A DNA stretch of 64,000 nt from Enterocloster clostridioformis (lineage in GTDB: Bacteria; Bacillota; Clostridia; Lachnospirales; Lachnospiraceae): contig NZ_JAIWZC010000001.1 of NCBI RefSeq assembly GCF_020297485.1, positions 4,278,001 through 4,342,000 of the forward strand. The letters run 5' to 3'. Position 1 is the first letter of the stretch; each line of letters starts with the position of its first letter. Positions 53,887-63,953 of this stretch are shown here, piece by piece. A program made the translations under genes and the position numbers. The notes beneath the pieces are model-generated. The model searched no databases. It worked only from the letters and a program-made list of their open reading frames with translations, and had not been told where the DNA came from.

Positions 53887-54215
53887 TATTGCAGATGCTG
53901 CTTCAGCGCCTTTATAACATCCATGACAAAGATACATTCCTTTTCTGTCAATTTATTCAATGTCTCGCTTAATTCATCAGTATATTCACCAGGCTTCTTT
54001 TGATCGCGGCAGGTATTCCACTTTCTGCCTACCAGGTCATCCAGGGAAATGTTAAGGGCATCGGCAATCAGGATGGCATTGCCGATGGTAGGACTTTTCC
54101 TGCCGTTTATATATTCGGACATGAGAGAGGTCTGTATGCCTGTCATGCGGCATAAATCTGCCTGCTTCATACTTTTTTCTAATAGTAACAGCTTTAAATT
54201 CTCGTTGAATCCCAT
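53886..54215 (-). CDS. XRE family transcriptional regulator
   Basis: A 109-residue protein with a Cro/CI HTH in residues 4-60 (LLLEKSMKQADLCRMTGIQT, then EYINGRKSPTIGNAILIADAL) and a helical C-terminus (ELSETLNKLTEKECIFVMDV). The second of two close ATGs (complement of 54213-54215) is chosen because GGAGGT is then about 7 bases away. It is divergent from another small XRE gene, with paired half-sites between them. Confidence 0.85.
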   Translation of the reverse strand: MGFNENLKLLLLEKSMKQADLCRMTGIQTSLMSEYINGRKSPTIGNAILIADALNISLDDLVGRKWNTCRDQKKPGEYTDELSETLNKLTEKECIFVMDVIKALKQHLQ

Positions 54216-54243
54216 GTTCATACCTCCAGAAAGATATTAACAT

Positions 54244-54316
54244 TTGTGAGTGAAAGCGTCAATCTTTTATTGACAAACTAACTAAAGAGAGTATAATAAG
54301 AATAAATAACTCACAA
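54244..54316. promoter_or_regulatory. Divergent regulatory region with a promoter and paired half-sites
   Basis: TTGACA (54270-54275), 16 bases, and TATAAT (54292-54297) read toward the plus-strand gene. TTGTGAGT (54244-54251) and ACTCACAA (54309-54316) are perfect complements placed on either side of it, a plausible pair of operator sites for one of the two flanking XRE proteins. Confidence 0.6.
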
Positions 54317-54346
54317 TAGTTAGCTGAAAAGAGGAGGAATCAGAAA

Positions 54347-54595
54347 ATGATATATCTAAACATCCACTATGAAATGAGACGCCATGGCCTGAAGGGCCAG
54401 CAGCTGGCAGCTGTCCTGGGGCTTCCTCTGAATGATGTGATTTTTAAACTGTATGGAGAAACAGAATTTTCCCTTTATGAAATTGAACAGCTGGCTGATT
54501 TGTTCGGCTGTTCCCTGGACTATCTGGTGGGACATCGTGTGGTGACACGGGCCTATTCGCCGGGTGAGGGAATGGACAGCATCATGAGGGGGTAA
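54347..54595 (+). CDS. Small XRE-like DNA-binding protein
   Basis: An 82-residue protein with a complete HTH: MRRHGLKGQQLAAVLGLPLN, VIFKLYGETEFSLYEIEQLA and ADLFGCSLDYLVGHR. It is divergent from the XRE gene at 53886. The RBS (GAGGAGG) is strong. It may be the counterpart of its neighbour in a small regulatory switch, or a regulator of the PatB operon that starts 76 bases downstream. Confidence 0.75.
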   Translation: MIYLNIHYEMRRHGLKGQQLAAVLGLPLNDVIFKLYGETEFSLYEIEQLADLFGCSLDYLVGHRVVTRAYSPGEGMDSIMRG

Positions 54596-54671
54596 TACGG
54601 GAGGCCCTGATGCGGTTTAACAGCGTTACATAGCTGAACCTATAAATCTACCTAAAGGAGGAGTAGCAAGC

Positions 54672-55865
54672 ATGAAGTACGATTTTATTACAGCGCCCAA
54701 TCGGAGGAACAGCGGTTCGTCCAAGTGGGAGGGGATGAAAGGGCTGAACCCCAATGTGCCGGAGAGTGTGGTGCCCCTGTCGGTAGCGGACATGGAACTT
54801 AAGAATCCGCCGGAAATAATGGAGGGCCTTAAGGAGTATCTGGACCAGGCGGTATTGGGGTATCCGTGTGGTACGGACAGTTTTTATGAGGCTGTTGAAT
54901 CCTGGACAAGGAGGCGCTATGGATGGGAGACAAAGCGGGAATGGCTGATTACCACGCCGGGAATCGTAAATGCCTTTCATCAGGCCGTGCTGGCCTATAC
55001 GGAGCCAGGTGACGGTGTTATTTTGCTGACACCTGTTTATTACCCATTTTCCTTTGCGGTCCGGAGAAATGATCGGAAGGAAGTGAGATGCCCTCTGGTT
55101 AATATCAACGGCAGATATGAGATTGATTATGAACTTCTGGAAGAAATGGCAGGAAAGCCTGAAAATAAGCTGATTATATTCTGCAGCCCTCACAATCCGG
55201 TGGGCCGGGTGTGGACCAGGGACGAGCTTGAAAGGGTGGGACGCATCTGTATCGACAACCATGTGTTTATTGTCAGCGATGAGATTCATTGCGACTTAAT
55301 CATGCCGGGATATGAGCACACGGTTATGGCGAATATTTCCAGCGAACTGGAGGCCCATACCATGACATGTATTGCACCCAGTAAGACCTTCAACCTGGCG
55401 GGCATGCAGTCCAGCTGTATATTCATACCGGACGAGGAAAAACGCGGCATTTATATGACGCAGCTGCTGTACACGGCACAGAGCAACCGTCTGAACGTGC
55501 TGGGCTATAAGAGTACCGAACTGGCCTACACCAGATGCGACGGGTGGCTTGAGGAATGTATCCAGCTTCTTGTCCGCAACAGGAAGGCTGTGGAGGATTT
55601 TATAGATAAGGAACTTCCGTGGGTTAAGGTAACACCTTTAGAGGGAACCTATCTCATGTGGCTGGACTGCCGGCAGCTGGGAATTGATTATAAGGAACTG
55701 GAGCGGATTAACGTGGAGGAGGCTTATTTCTTCACGGACGAGGGTTACATATTCGGCCCAGAAGGTGAAGGATTTGAGCGTATCAACATTGCCTGCCCTA
55801 CAGAGGTACTGACGGATGCCTTAAAGCGCATGGCGGCAGCTTATAAAAAGCACATGAAGCTTTAG
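54672..55865 (+). CDS. MalY/PatB family C-S lyase/aminotransferase
   Basis: A 397-residue PLP enzyme of fold type I. Characteristic parts are VPLSVADMELKNPPEIMEGL near residue 35, HNPVGRVWTRDEL, the SDEIHCDLIMPG aspartate region and the PLP-lysine in APSKTFNLAGMQSSC. The MalY/PatB group mostly cleaves cystathionine or cysteine conjugates. Start ATG 54672 follows AAGGAGGAG. It leads a run of four genes with short gaps, suggesting sulfur amino acid use; substrate is inferred. Confidence 0.88.
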   Translation: MKYDFITAPNRRNSGSSKWEGMKGLNPNVPESVVPLSVADMELKNPPEIMEGLKEYLDQAVLGYPCGTDSFYEAVESWTRRRYGWETKREWLITTPGIVNAFHQAVLAYTEPGDGVILLTPVYYPFSFAVRRNDRKEVRCPLVNINGRYEIDYELLEEMAGKPENKLIIFCSPHNPVGRVWTRDELERVGRICIDNHVFIVSDEIHCDLIMPGYEHTVMANISSELEAHTMTCIAPSKTFNLAGMQSSCIFIPDEEKRGIYMTQLLYTAQSNRLNVLGYKSTELAYTRCDGWLEECIQLLVRNRKAVEDFIDKELPWVKVTPLEGTYLMWLDCRQLGIDYKELERINVEEAYFFTDEGYIFGPEGEGFERINIACPTEVLTDALKRMAAAYKKHMKL

Positions 55866-55873
55866 GAGGGATT

Positions 55874-56443
55874 ATGGCGCGTTTACAGCAAGGGAACAGG
55901 ATGCCGGATTTTAAATTTTGTGCGCCATATGCAGGGGAGGACTCTGTCAGAGGACTGATGGAGGACGGCGCATACAACAGGTTTGCTTTCATTTTCCTGC
56001 GCTACTATGGATGTACTTTGTGCCAGTACGACATGCACCGGTATACGGAAAAGTACAGTGAGATCACGGCCGGAGGCGGCAGTTTCTGCGTGGTGCTCCA
56101 ATCGAGTCCGGAGACGGTACGGAGAGAGCTGGGAGAAAATGTGCTGCCATATACCGTGATTTGCGACCCGGAGCGCAGACTGTATGAGGCTCTGGAGATC
56201 CGGCCTGCCGCGGACAGCAGCCAGCTTATGGGCGGGGACACCCAGGCAAAGGCGGCAGAGGCCAGAAAATGGTTTACTCATAAGGAGTACGAGGGGGAGG
56301 AGCTTCAGATGCCCGCCGTGTTTGTGGTGGACCGGGAATTACGTCTGACATACGTGAGATATGGGGTAAACGCCGGGGACGTTCCGGGGCCGGAGGAGTT
56401 AAAGGAACTTCTGGAGATGAGAGCGGAAAGGGAGACGAGATAG
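55874..56443 (+). CDS. Peroxiredoxin-like redoxin (AhpC/TSA superfamily)
   Basis: A 189-residue thioredoxin-fold protein. Residues 8-20 (NRMPDFKFCAPY) are the usual redoxin start, and the active site is YYGCTLCQ with a C47-x-x-C50 pair, more like a disulfide reductase than a classical peroxiredoxin. A later AVFVVDRELRLTYVRYG strand pair completes the fold. The gene begins 8 bases after the PatB-like gene. A link to oxidised sulfur compounds is suggested by context. Confidence 0.8.
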   Translation: MARLQQGNRMPDFKFCAPYAGEDSVRGLMEDGAYNRFAFIFLRYYGCTLCQYDMHRYTEKYSEITAGGGSFCVVLQSSPETVRRELGENVLPYTVICDPERRLYEALEIRPAADSSQLMGGDTQAKAAEARKWFTHKEYEGEELQMPAVFVVDRELRLTYVRYGVNAGDVPGPEELKELLEMRAERETR

Positions 56444-56467
56444 GGAAAATGTATTTGGGAGGGAACT

Positions 56468-57838
56468 ATGGCTGAGAGACAAGAGAGCAGACTGAAACGG
56501 AATTTGACCTTTTGGAACCTGATGGGAGTGGCAATCGGGCAGATTATAGGAGCGGGTATCATGACCATGACCGGAACCGCAATCGGCATGACGGGTACGG
56601 GAGTAGCTCTGGCCTTTATGATATCGCCGGTGCTGACGCTGATAACCGACTTTCCGCAGGGGATACTGAGCAGTTGCGCGCCTGCGGTGGGCGGTCCTTA
56701 TAAGTATGTGTCCAGACTTCTGGACAAGCGGTTCGGATTTTTGTATATTGTATTATTTATTATATCCAGCAGTACGTTGTCACTGTACGCGCTGTCCTTT
56801 GCTTCTTATTTTGTAAGCCTGTTTACCGGGATGAGCCAGATTTTCATAGCGGCTGTTATACTGACCGTGCTGTTTGTGGTCAATATCATCGGAACAAAGC
56901 AGGCCGCGGTGGTGAATACCATTATATGTGCTGTTATGACAGGCGCAATCCTGGCTTTTGCGGCCTTTGGGCTGCCTAAGGCGGACTTTCCATATATATT
57001 CCAGACTGGACATCTGTTTTATAAGGGGATTCCAAATTTCATGGCAGCCCTGGCACTTTTAAGCTTTGCCACAGGCGGTGCTTCCGTTATCTGCCAGCTG
57101 GGCGGAGAGGCCGAGAATCCGGGCAGGGATATCCCGCTTGTCATGATTATATCCACAGTTCTGGTGGGCATTATGTATGTTCTGGTGGCCCTGGTGGCGG
57201 TAGGAGTATTTCCTATTGATAAGGTAGCGGACCAGAACCTGACCATCGTGGCCTTTGAGGTGCTTCCAAGGCCGGTGTATTACGTGTTTGTGATTGGGGC
57301 AGCGCTGGGAGCAACGTCGTCTACGCTGAATGCCCAGCTCTCCTGGGTGACAAAGCCACTGATTGTGGCCTGCGAGGACGGACTTCTGCCCCAATCTCTG
57401 GCAACTGTCACGGAGCGCGGCGTGGCGTGGAAGATATTGACGGTTTTTTATGTGCTGGGCATGGGGCCCATACTGACCGGCTTTGACCTGGGTTTTATCT
57501 CCAAGCTGAGCACCTCGGTATCCCTGCTGCAAAAGGTACTGGTGCTGGCATCCCTGTGGTTCCTGGCCTCAAAGTACCCCCAGTGTGCGGGCAGGACAAA
57601 GCTTAAGATTCCGGTATCACTGTACAAGCCCTGGTCTGTATTCGGAGCAGTCACCGCAGTGGTGCTGGCATCATCCCTGCTGGCGTCCATGCCGAAACAG
57701 TCTGTCGCTTTGCTGCTGGGCCTGCTGGCCGTGTCATGGGTTTATGCCTGCGCCGGCCTGAAAAAGAAAGAGATTCCCCAGGATTTGGATGTGGACTACA
57801 TAGGGGGAGATCAGAAGAAAAAAGAACCTGAAAAATAA
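56468..57838 (+). CDS. APC family amino acid permease
   Basis: A 456-residue, 12-helix transporter. The N-terminal NLMGVAIGQIIGAGIMTMTG is the APC substrate-binding helix 1 pattern, and CAPAVGGPYKYVSRLLDKRFG marks helix 3. It follows the redoxin gene by 24 bases. The substrate is unknown; an amino acid or thioether would fit the PatB-like partner. Confidence 0.88.
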   Translation: MAERQESRLKRNLTFWNLMGVAIGQIIGAGIMTMTGTAIGMTGTGVALAFMISPVLTLITDFPQGILSSCAPAVGGPYKYVSRLLDKRFGFLYIVLFIISSSTLSLYALSFASYFVSLFTGMSQIFIAAVILTVLFVVNIIGTKQAAVVNTIICAVMTGAILAFAAFGLPKADFPYIFQTGHLFYKGIPNFMAALALLSFATGGASVICQLGGEAENPGRDIPLVMIISTVLVGIMYVLVALVAVGVFPIDKVADQNLTIVAFEVLPRPVYYVFVIGAALGATSSTLNAQLSWVTKPLIVACEDGLLPQSLATVTERGVAWKILTVFYVLGMGPILTGFDLGFISKLSTSVSLLQKVLVLASLWFLASKYPQCAGRTKLKIPVSLYKPWSVFGAVTAVVLASSLLASMPKQSVALLLGLLAVSWVYACAGLKKKEIPQDLDVDYIGGDQKKKEPEK

Positions 57839-57851
57839 GCAGCAGTCAAGG

Positions 57852-57885
57852 CAGCTGCCATGGTAGGATTATATCATGGCAGCTG
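57852..57885 (+). terminator. Perfect hairpin between the APC and DUF401 genes
   Basis: CAGCTGCCATG (57852-57862) is the exact complement of CATGGCAGCTG (57875-57885). There is no T-run, so this may be a weak terminator, attenuator or processing site between two operon genes. Confidence 0.5.
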
Positions 57886-57911
57886 TAATAATGTGTATGG
57901 GAGAATAAGAA

Positions 57912-59120
57912 ATGAATATATTAATAATGAAGCTCTGTCTGGTGTTTGCTGTAATTATTGCCATCCTCTGGATGAAGCGGCCTTTGTTCTGGGCTATCTC
58001 AGGCGGCCTGGCCGCTGCCCTCATTCTGTACGGAGTCCATGTATCCGACGCCCTTTCCATCATGGGAAGATCCCTGGTCAGCAGGGACACGGTTACGGTG
58101 GTCTTAAGCTTTTACTTTATCACCTTTCAGCAGCGCATGCTGGAACGCAGGAACCGCCTAAAGCAGGCAGAACAGTCCTTAAACTGGCTGTTTAACAACC
58201 GCCGGGTAAATGCGTCCGCGGCACCTGCGGTCATCGGCCTGCTTCCCTCTGCAGGGGCCATGACAATCTGTGCGGAGATTGTCAGATCCTCATGTCAGGA
58301 TTACCTGAGCAATGAGGACATGACCTGTGTCACCAGTTTTTACCGCCATATACCGGAGAGCTTTCTGCCCACCTACTCCTCCATATTGATAGCGCTGGCT
58401 GTGTCCGGCGTGGGAGCGGGGGAATTCGTTCCTGCCATGCTGCCCCTGGTGGCGGCCCTGTTTTTTATCGGTCACATCTTTTATCTCAGGAAGGTGCCCA
58501 GGTCCACGGGGCAGAAGCCGGAGGGAGGCAGGAAAAAGGCGGCAGCCATGCTGTTTAAGAGTCTGTGGTCCATCCTGTTGATTGTGATGCTGATCATAGC
58601 CTTTGACATACCGGTCTATGTGGCCACACCGATGGCAGCCATTCTCAATATCTTTGTGGACCATCTGAAGCCGCGGGAGATAATGCCCATGTTCAGGACG
58701 GCTTTTGAGCCGGTCATTATCTTTAATACCATATTAATCATGATGTTTAAGGACATTATTACCTACACGGGGGTTATCCACGAACTGCCGGTATTTTTCG
58801 GAGGCCTGTCCATTCCGCTTCCCATGGTGTTTGCCCTTATATTTTTCTTCGGCACCATCATCAGCGGTTCCAATGCCATCATACCTCTGTGTATGCCCAT
58901 GGCCATGGCGGCCATGCCCGAGGCGGGTGTTCCCCTGCTGGTGCTGCTTATGGGTTCTGCCTATGCGGCCATGCAGGTATCCCCTACCCATGTGTGCCTG
59001 TTCATTGCCGCGGAGTGCTTTAAGGTGGATATCGGCGCCCTGGTAAGGAGAAACATCCCCATGATTCTGGTGTTTTTCGCAGTCACGCTGGCATATACAG
59101 CTCTTTTGGGCGGGTTTTAG
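57912..59120 (+). CDS. DUF401 family membrane transporter
   Basis: A 402-residue integral membrane protein with about ten helices, of the DUF401 family in the ion-transporter superfamily. Landmarks are VVLSFYFITFQQRMLERRNR near residue 65, AVIGLLPSAGAMTICAEIV near 103, and MQVSPTHVCLFIAAECFKVD near 357. The RBS is weak, with ATG 57912 just after a GGGAGAATAAGAA stretch. It is the last gene before the rpsL promoter. Confidence 0.8.
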   Translation: MNILIMKLCLVFAVIIAILWMKRPLFWAISGGLAAALILYGVHVSDALSIMGRSLVSRDTVTVVLSFYFITFQQRMLERRNRLKQAEQSLNWLFNNRRVNASAAPAVIGLLPSAGAMTICAEIVRSSCQDYLSNEDMTCVTSFYRHIPESFLPTYSSILIALAVSGVGAGEFVPAMLPLVAALFFIGHIFYLRKVPRSTGQKPEGGRKKAAAMLFKSLWSILLIVMLIIAFDIPVYVATPMAAILNIFVDHLKPREIMPMFRTAFEPVIIFNTILIMMFKDIITYTGVIHELPVFFGGLSIPLPMVFALIFFFGTIISGSNAIIPLCMPMAMAAMPEAGVPLLVLLMGSAYAAMQVSPTHVCLFIAAECFKVDIGALVRRNIPMILVFFAVTLAYTALLGGF

Positions 59121-59162
59121 GGCCGTTGGTGCCGGAAATTGCGAAAAAAATAAAGAAATTCC

Positions 59163-59191
59163 TTGACAGAATTTTTTTGCATGTATATAAT
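59163..59191 (+). promoter_or_regulatory. Promoter of the rpsL-rpsG-fusA operon
   Basis: A perfect TTGACA (59163-59168), 17 bases and a perfect TATAAT (59186-59191), about 88 bases upstream of rpsL. Confidence 0.9.
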
Positions 59192-59278
59192 GATATGGCG
59201 TGCTGAAACACGTAATGTTTTCGTGCGCAAAAAGCTGATATACAGCAACCGCAGACAATATCACAGGAGGTGAAAAGA

Positions 59279-59698
59279 ATGCCAACATTTAACCAGTTAG
59301 TGAGAAAGGGAAGACAGACCAGCGTTAAGAAGTCTACTGCACCTGCTCTGCAGAGGGGTTACAACTCCTTACAGAAGAAGGCTACAGAGGTTTCTGCTCC
59401 ACAGAAGCGTGGTGTGTGTACAGCTGTTAAGACAGCTACCCCTAAGAAGCCTAACTCAGCACTCAGAAAGATTGCCAGAGTTCGTCTTTCCAATGGCATC
59501 GAAGTTACAAGCTACATTCCAGGAGAAGGCCACAACCTTCAGGAGCATAGTGTTGTACTGATCCGTGGAGGAAGAGTAAAGGATCTTCCGGGTACCAGAT
59601 ATCATATCGTAAGAGGTACACTGGATACAGCAGGTGTTGCGAACAGAAGGCAGGCCCGTTCCAAATACGGCGCTAAGAGGCCAAAAGAGAAGAAATAA
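59279..59698 (+). CDS. rpsL: 30S ribosomal protein S12
   Basis: A 139-residue decoding-centre protein. The start is ATG 59279 ([12 protein letters not shown]), after AGGAGGTGA; an in-frame GTG 9 bases earlier overlaps the RBS. It has the family's conserved [20 protein letters not shown] and [20 protein letters not shown] with lysines at the streptomycin-linked positions intact. First gene of the str operon. Confidence 0.98.
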   Translation: MPTFNQLVRKGRQTSVKKSTAPALQRGYNSLQKKATEVSAPQKRGVCTAVKTATPKKPNSALRKIARVRLSNGIEVTSYIPGEGHNLQEHSVVLIRGGRVKDLPGTRYHIVRGTLDTAGVANRRQARSKYGAKRPKEKK

Positions 59699-60004
59699 CT
59701 TAGTTAGACCGCAAATTTGATTTGTAGGAATTATGCCGGAATGATGATATTGACCTGTAGGTTGCAGGATTATATATTGTAGTACCGTGCATGAACGTGT
59801 GGAAGGTGCAGAGGAAAAACAGCAGCAGGAGGCACCATGCTCAGTGTCGCGCTGAAAGACGCGCTCGCTTCGCAGGTGTGCTTGATTGCTAAGCTCGTGA
59901 GAGACCTCGCTAAGCACTCAAAGCACGAGTACCTATGATCTAATGAAACGCTGTAAGGGATCTGCAGCGCAGGTCTTTACAGTTCTATTAAGGAGGGAAG
60001 TAAC
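59699..60004 (+). other. Long rpsL-rpsG intergenic region
   Basis: This 306-base spacer is much longer than usual between S12 and S7 genes. It contains GC-rich complementary stretches near 59848-59880 (GTCGCGCTGAAAGACGCGC), and a small open frame with RBS at 59837. It may hold an S7-binding autoregulatory structure, as found in this place in E. coli; no such motif could be confirmed. Confidence 0.5.
59837..59938 (+). CDS. Candidate 33-residue peptide between rpsL and rpsG
   Basis: A frame of 33 codons starts at ATG 59837 behind a perfect AGGAGG (59827-59832) and ends at TGA 59938. It begins MLSVALKDALASQVCLIAKL and is amphipathic with a basic end. It may be a leader peptide or chance; the good RBS inside an otherwise non-coding spacer is the only support. 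Confidence 0.3.
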   Translation: MLSVALKDALASQVCLIAKLVRDLAKHSKHEYL

Positions 60005-60475
60005 GTGCCACGTAAAGGACATACTCAGAAAAGAGACGTTCTGGCAGACCCAATCTACAATAACAAGGTTGTTACCAAGCTGATTAACAACATTATGTTA
60101 GATGGTAAGAAGGGTGTTGCGCAGAAAATTGTATACGGCGCTTTTGACCGTGTTGCGGAGACAACCGGCAAGGACGCTATGGAAGTTTTTGAAGAAGCAA
60201 TGAACAACATCATGCCTGTTCTGGAAGTTAAGGCAAAACGTATCGGTGGAGCTACCTACCAGGTACCTATCGGGGTTAGGCCCGAGAGGAGACAGACACT
60301 GGCTCTTCGCTGGATTACCCTCTACTCCCGTAAGAGAGGCGAGAAGACCCAGAAGGACAGACTGGCAAATGAAATCATGGATGCTGCCAACAACACAGGT
60401 GCATCTGTAAAGAAGAAAGAAGACATGCACAAGATGGCAGAGGCAAACAAGGCATTTTCACATTTCCGTTTCTAA
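60005..60475 (+). CDS. rpsG: 30S ribosomal protein S7
   Basis: A 156-residue 16S rRNA-binding assembly protein. It starts with GTG at 60005 (AAGGAGGGAAG just upstream) and reads [20 protein letters not shown]. Typical segments are [40 protein letters not shown] and the C-terminal FSHFRF. Second gene of the str operon. Confidence 0.98.
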   Translation: MPRKGHTQKRDVLADPIYNNKVVTKLINNIMLDGKKGVAQKIVYGAFDRVAETTGKDAMEVFEEAMNNIMPVLEVKAKRIGGATYQVPIGVRPERRQTLALRWITLYSRKRGEKTQKDRLANEIMDAANNTGASVKKKEDMHKMAEANKAFSHFRF

Positions 60476-60523
60476 TCTTTGGAATGTGTTTAACCTGTTT
60501 GATTATTTAAGGAGGAAAATCCC

Positions 60524-62641
60524 TTGGCTGGAAGAGAATATCCATTGGAGCGAACCAGGAATATCGGAATCATGGCCCATATCGATGCTGGTAAGACCAC
60601 AACGACTGAGCGTATTCTGTATTACACTGGTGTAAACTATAAAATTGGCGATACCCATGAAGGTACTGCTACCATGGACTGGATGGCTCAGGAGCAGGAG
60701 AGAGGTATCACCATTACTTCCGCTGCAACCACTTGTCACTGGACCCTACAGGAAAACTGCAAGCCGAAGCCAGGTGCATTAGAGCATCGTATCAACATCA
60801 TTGATACTCCAGGACACGTTGACTTCACTGTTGAGGTTGAGCGTTCCCTGCGTGTACTGGACGGCGCTGTGGGCGTGTTCTGTGCAAAGGGCGGTGTAGA
60901 GCCGCAGTCTGAGAACGTATGGCGTCAGGCAGACACCTACAACGTACCTCGTATGGCCTTCATTAACAAGATGGACATTCTGGGAGCGAATTTCTACGGC
61001 GCAGTAGACCAGATTAAGACCAGACTTGGCAAGAATGCAATCTGCATTCAGCTGCCAGTCGGTAAGGAAGATGATTTCAAAGGAATCGTTGACCTGTTTG
61101 AAATGAAAGCCTACATCTATAATGATGATAAGGGCGACGATATATCCATCATTGATATCCCTGAGGATATGAAGGATGATGCCGAGTTATACCGTTCCGA
61201 GTTAGTAGAGAAAATCTGCGAGCTGGATGACGATTTAATGATGGCATATCTGGAGGGCGAGGAGCCCAGCAATGATGACCTTAAGAAAGCCTTAAGGAAA
61301 GCTACCTGCGAGTGTGCCGCTATTCCGGTATGCTGCGGTACTGCTTACAGAAATAAGGGCATTCAGAAGTTGCTGGATGCAGTTATTGAATTTATGCCTT
61401 CACCGTTAGATATCCCTTCTATTAAGGGTACTGACCTGGACGGCAACGAGGTTGAGCGTCATTCCTCTGATGATGAGCCCTTTGCAGCTCTTGCATTCAA
61501 AATCATGACCGACCCATTTGTTGGTAAGCTTGCATTCTTCCGCGTGTATTCAGGAAGCCTGAACTCCGGTTCCTACGTACTGAACGCAACCAAGGGCAAG
61601 AAGGAGCGTGTAGGACGTATTCTTCAGATGCATGCCAACAAGAGAAACGAGCTGGATAAGGTTTACTCCGGTGACATCGCGGCAGCAGTTGGATTTAAGG
61701 TGACTTCCACCGGCGATACCATCTGTGATGAAAAGAATCCGGTTATCCTGGAGTCCATGGAATTCCCGGAGCCGGTTATCGATATTGCTATCGAGCCTAA
61801 GACCAAGGCAAGCCAGGATAAGATGGGCGACGCGCTGGTTAAGCTGGCTGAGGAGGACCCAACCTTCCGCGTACGTACAGATGAGGAGACTGGCCAGACC
61901 ATTATCTCCGGCATGGGCGAGCTTCACCTGGACATTATTGTTGACCGTCTGCTGCGTGAGTTCAACGTTGAGGCAAACGTAGGCGCGCCTCAGGTTGCTT
62001 ACAAGGAGACATTTACAAAGGCTGTTGACGTTGACAGCAAGTATGCGAAGCAGTCCGGCGGACGTGGACAGTACGGTCACTGTAAGGTTCACTTCACGCC
62101 AATGGAAGCAAACGCGGAAGAAACCTTCAAGTTCACTTCCTCCGTTGTGGGCGGTGCCATTCCGAAGGAATACATCCCTGCTGTCGGAGAAGGTATCGAG
62201 GAAGCATGCAAGACCGGTATCCTCGGCGGATTCCCAGTGCTGGGCGTTCATGCCGATGTATACGACGGTTCTTACCATGAGGTTGACTCCTCTGAGATGG
62301 CATTCCACATTGCCGGTTCCATGGCATTCAAGGAAGCTATGCAAAAGGGCAACCCAATCCTGCTTGAGCCTATCATGAAGGTTGAAGTAACCATGCCGGA
62401 AGAGTACATGGGAGATGTTATCGGTGATATCAACTCTCGCCGTGGACGCATCGAGGGTATGGAAGACATCGGCGGCGGCAAGATGGTAAAAGCATATGTA
62501 CCGCTGTCAGAAATGTTCGGTTATTCTACGGATCTCCGTTCCAGAACACAGGGACGTGGTAACTACTCCATGTTCTTTGAAAAGTATGAGCCGGTTCCGA
62601 AGAATGTACAGGAAAAAGTACTTTCCGACCATAAGAAATAA
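60524..62641 (+). CDS. fusA: Translation elongation factor G
   Basis: A 705-residue translocase GTPase. It starts with the rare TTG at 60524 behind AAGGAGGA (60509-60516), giving [20 protein letters not shown]. The G1 [10 protein letters not shown]3 IDTPGHVDF and G4 FINKMD motifs are present, followed by domains II-V ([42 protein letters not shown]). Full length without unusual insertions. It lies 48 bases after rpsG in the same operon. Confidence 0.98.
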   Translation: MAGREYPLERTRNIGIMAHIDAGKTTTTERILYYTGVNYKIGDTHEGTATMDWMAQEQERGITITSAATTCHWTLQENCKPKPGALEHRINIIDTPGHVDFTVEVERSLRVLDGAVGVFCAKGGVEPQSENVWRQADTYNVPRMAFINKMDILGANFYGAVDQIKTRLGKNAICIQLPVGKEDDFKGIVDLFEMKAYIYNDDKGDDISIIDIPEDMKDDAELYRSELVEKICELDDDLMMAYLEGEEPSNDDLKKALRKATCECAAIPVCCGTAYRNKGIQKLLDAVIEFMPSPLDIPSIKGTDLDGNEVERHSSDDEPFAALAFKIMTDPFVGKLAFFRVYSGSLNSGSYVLNATKGKKERVGRILQMHANKRNELDKVYSGDIAAAVGFKVTSTGDTICDEKNPVILESMEFPEPVIDIAIEPKTKASQDKMGDALVKLAEEDPTFRVRTDEETGQTIISGMGELHLDIIVDRLLREFNVEANVGAPQVAYKETFTKAVDVDSKYAKQSGGRGQYGHCKVHFTPMEANAEETFKFTSSVVGGAIPKEYIPAVGEGIEEACKTGILGGFPVLGVHADVYDGSYHEVDSSEMAFHIAGSMAFKEAMQKGNPILLEPIMKVEVTMPEEYMGDVIGDINSRRGRIEGMEDIGGGKMVKAYVPLSEMFGYSTDLRSRTQGRGNYSMFFEKYEPVPKNVQEKVLSDHKK

Positions 62642-62662
62642 GATAGATTCTTGATAAAAGGC

Positions 62663-62691
62663 TTGTAAACTAAAGGAAAATAGAATATAAT
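62663..62691 (+). promoter_or_regulatory. Promoter of tuf
   Basis: TTGTAA (62663-62668), 17 bases and a perfect TATAAT (62686-62691). A second TATAAT at 62713 lacks a suitably spaced -35. Confidence 0.6.
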
Positions 62692-62759
62692 GGTTGATAG
62701 CCTGACATTAACTATAATAGCCCACTATAAAGGGCGCAAATTAAGGAGGACGTTATAAA

Positions 62760-63953
62760 ATGGCTAAAGCTAAGTTTGAAAGAAACAAACCTCATTGTAA
62801 CATTGGTACCATCGGACACGTTGACCATGGTAAAACAACTTTAACCGCAGCAATCACAAAGACTCTTCATGAGAGATTAGGTACCGGCGAGGCTGTTGCT
62901 TTCGAGAATATCGATAAGGCTCCGGAGGAGAGAGAGCGTGGAATCACTATCTCTACTGCACACGTTGAGTATGAGACCAAGAATCGTCACTATGCACACG
63001 TTGACTGCCCAGGACATGCTGACTACGTTAAGAACATGATCACTGGTGCTGCTCAGATGGACGGCGCTATCCTGGTTGTAGCTGCTACCGATGGTGTTAT
63101 GGCCCAGACAAGAGAGCACATCCTGCTGTCCCGTCAGGTAGGCGTTCCTTATATCGTTGTATTTATGAATAAGTGCGACATGGTTGATGACCCAGAGCTG
63201 CTTGAATTAGTAGAGATGGAAATCAGAGACCTGCTGAATGAATATGAGTTCCCAGGCGATGATACTCCTGTAGTTCAGGGTTCTGCTCTGAAGGCTCTGG
63301 AAGATCCTTCCGGCGAGTGGGGCGACAAGATCCTTGAGCTTATGGACGCTGTTGACTCTTGGGTACCAGACCCAGTTCGTGAGACAGACAAGCCATTCCT
63401 GATGCCTGTAGAGGACGTATTTACCATTACCGGCCGTGGTACTGTTGCTACCGGTAGAGTAGAGCGCGGTACTCTGCACCTGAATGACGAAGTTGAAATC
63501 ATTGGTATCCATGAGGATGTCCGCAAGACCGTTGTTACTGGTATCGAGATGTTCCGTAAGCTGCTTGACGAGGCTCAGGCTGGCGACAACATCGGCGCTC
63601 TGCTGCGTGGCGTTCAGAGAACTGAAATCGAAAGAGGACAGTGTCTGTGCAAGCCAGGTTCCGTTAAGTGCCACAACAAGTTTACCGCTCAGGTTTACGT
63701 TCTGACAAAGGACGAGGGCGGCCGTCATACTCCTTTCTTCAACAACTATCGTCCGCAGTTCTACTTCAGAACAACTGACGTTACTGGCGTTTGCGATCTG
63801 CCAGAGGGTGTTGAGATGTGTATGCCTGGCGATAACGTAGAGATGACCGTAGAGCTGATTCATCCGGTAGCTATGGAGCAGGGTCTTCGTTTCGCTATCC
63901 GTGAAGGCGGAAGAACCGTTGGTTCTGGTAGAGTTGTAAGCATCATCGAATAA
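62760..63953 (+). CDS. tuf: Translation elongation factor Tu
   Basis: A 397-residue GTPase that delivers aminoacyl-tRNA. ATG 62760 follows AAGGAGGA. Motifs: [61 protein letters not shown], and the domain III ending [13 protein letters not shown]. It has its own promoter in the 118-base gap after fusA. No second tuf is seen in the window. Confidence 0.98.
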   Translation: MAKAKFERNKPHCNIGTIGHVDHGKTTLTAAITKTLHERLGTGEAVAFENIDKAPEERERGITISTAHVEYETKNRHYAHVDCPGHADYVKNMITGAAQMDGAILVVAATDGVMAQTREHILLSRQVGVPYIVVFMNKCDMVDDPELLELVEMEIRDLLNEYEFPGDDTPVVQGSALKALEDPSGEWGDKILELMDAVDSWVPDPVRETDKPFLMPVEDVFTITGRGTVATGRVERGTLHLNDEVEIIGIHEDVRKTVVTGIEMFRKLLDEAQAGDNIGALLRGVQRTEIERGQCLCKPGSVKCHNKFTAQVYVLTKDEGGRHTPFFNNYRPQFYFRTTDVTGVCDLPEGVEMCMPGDNVEMTVELIHPVAMEQGLRFAIREGGRTVGSGRVVSIIE

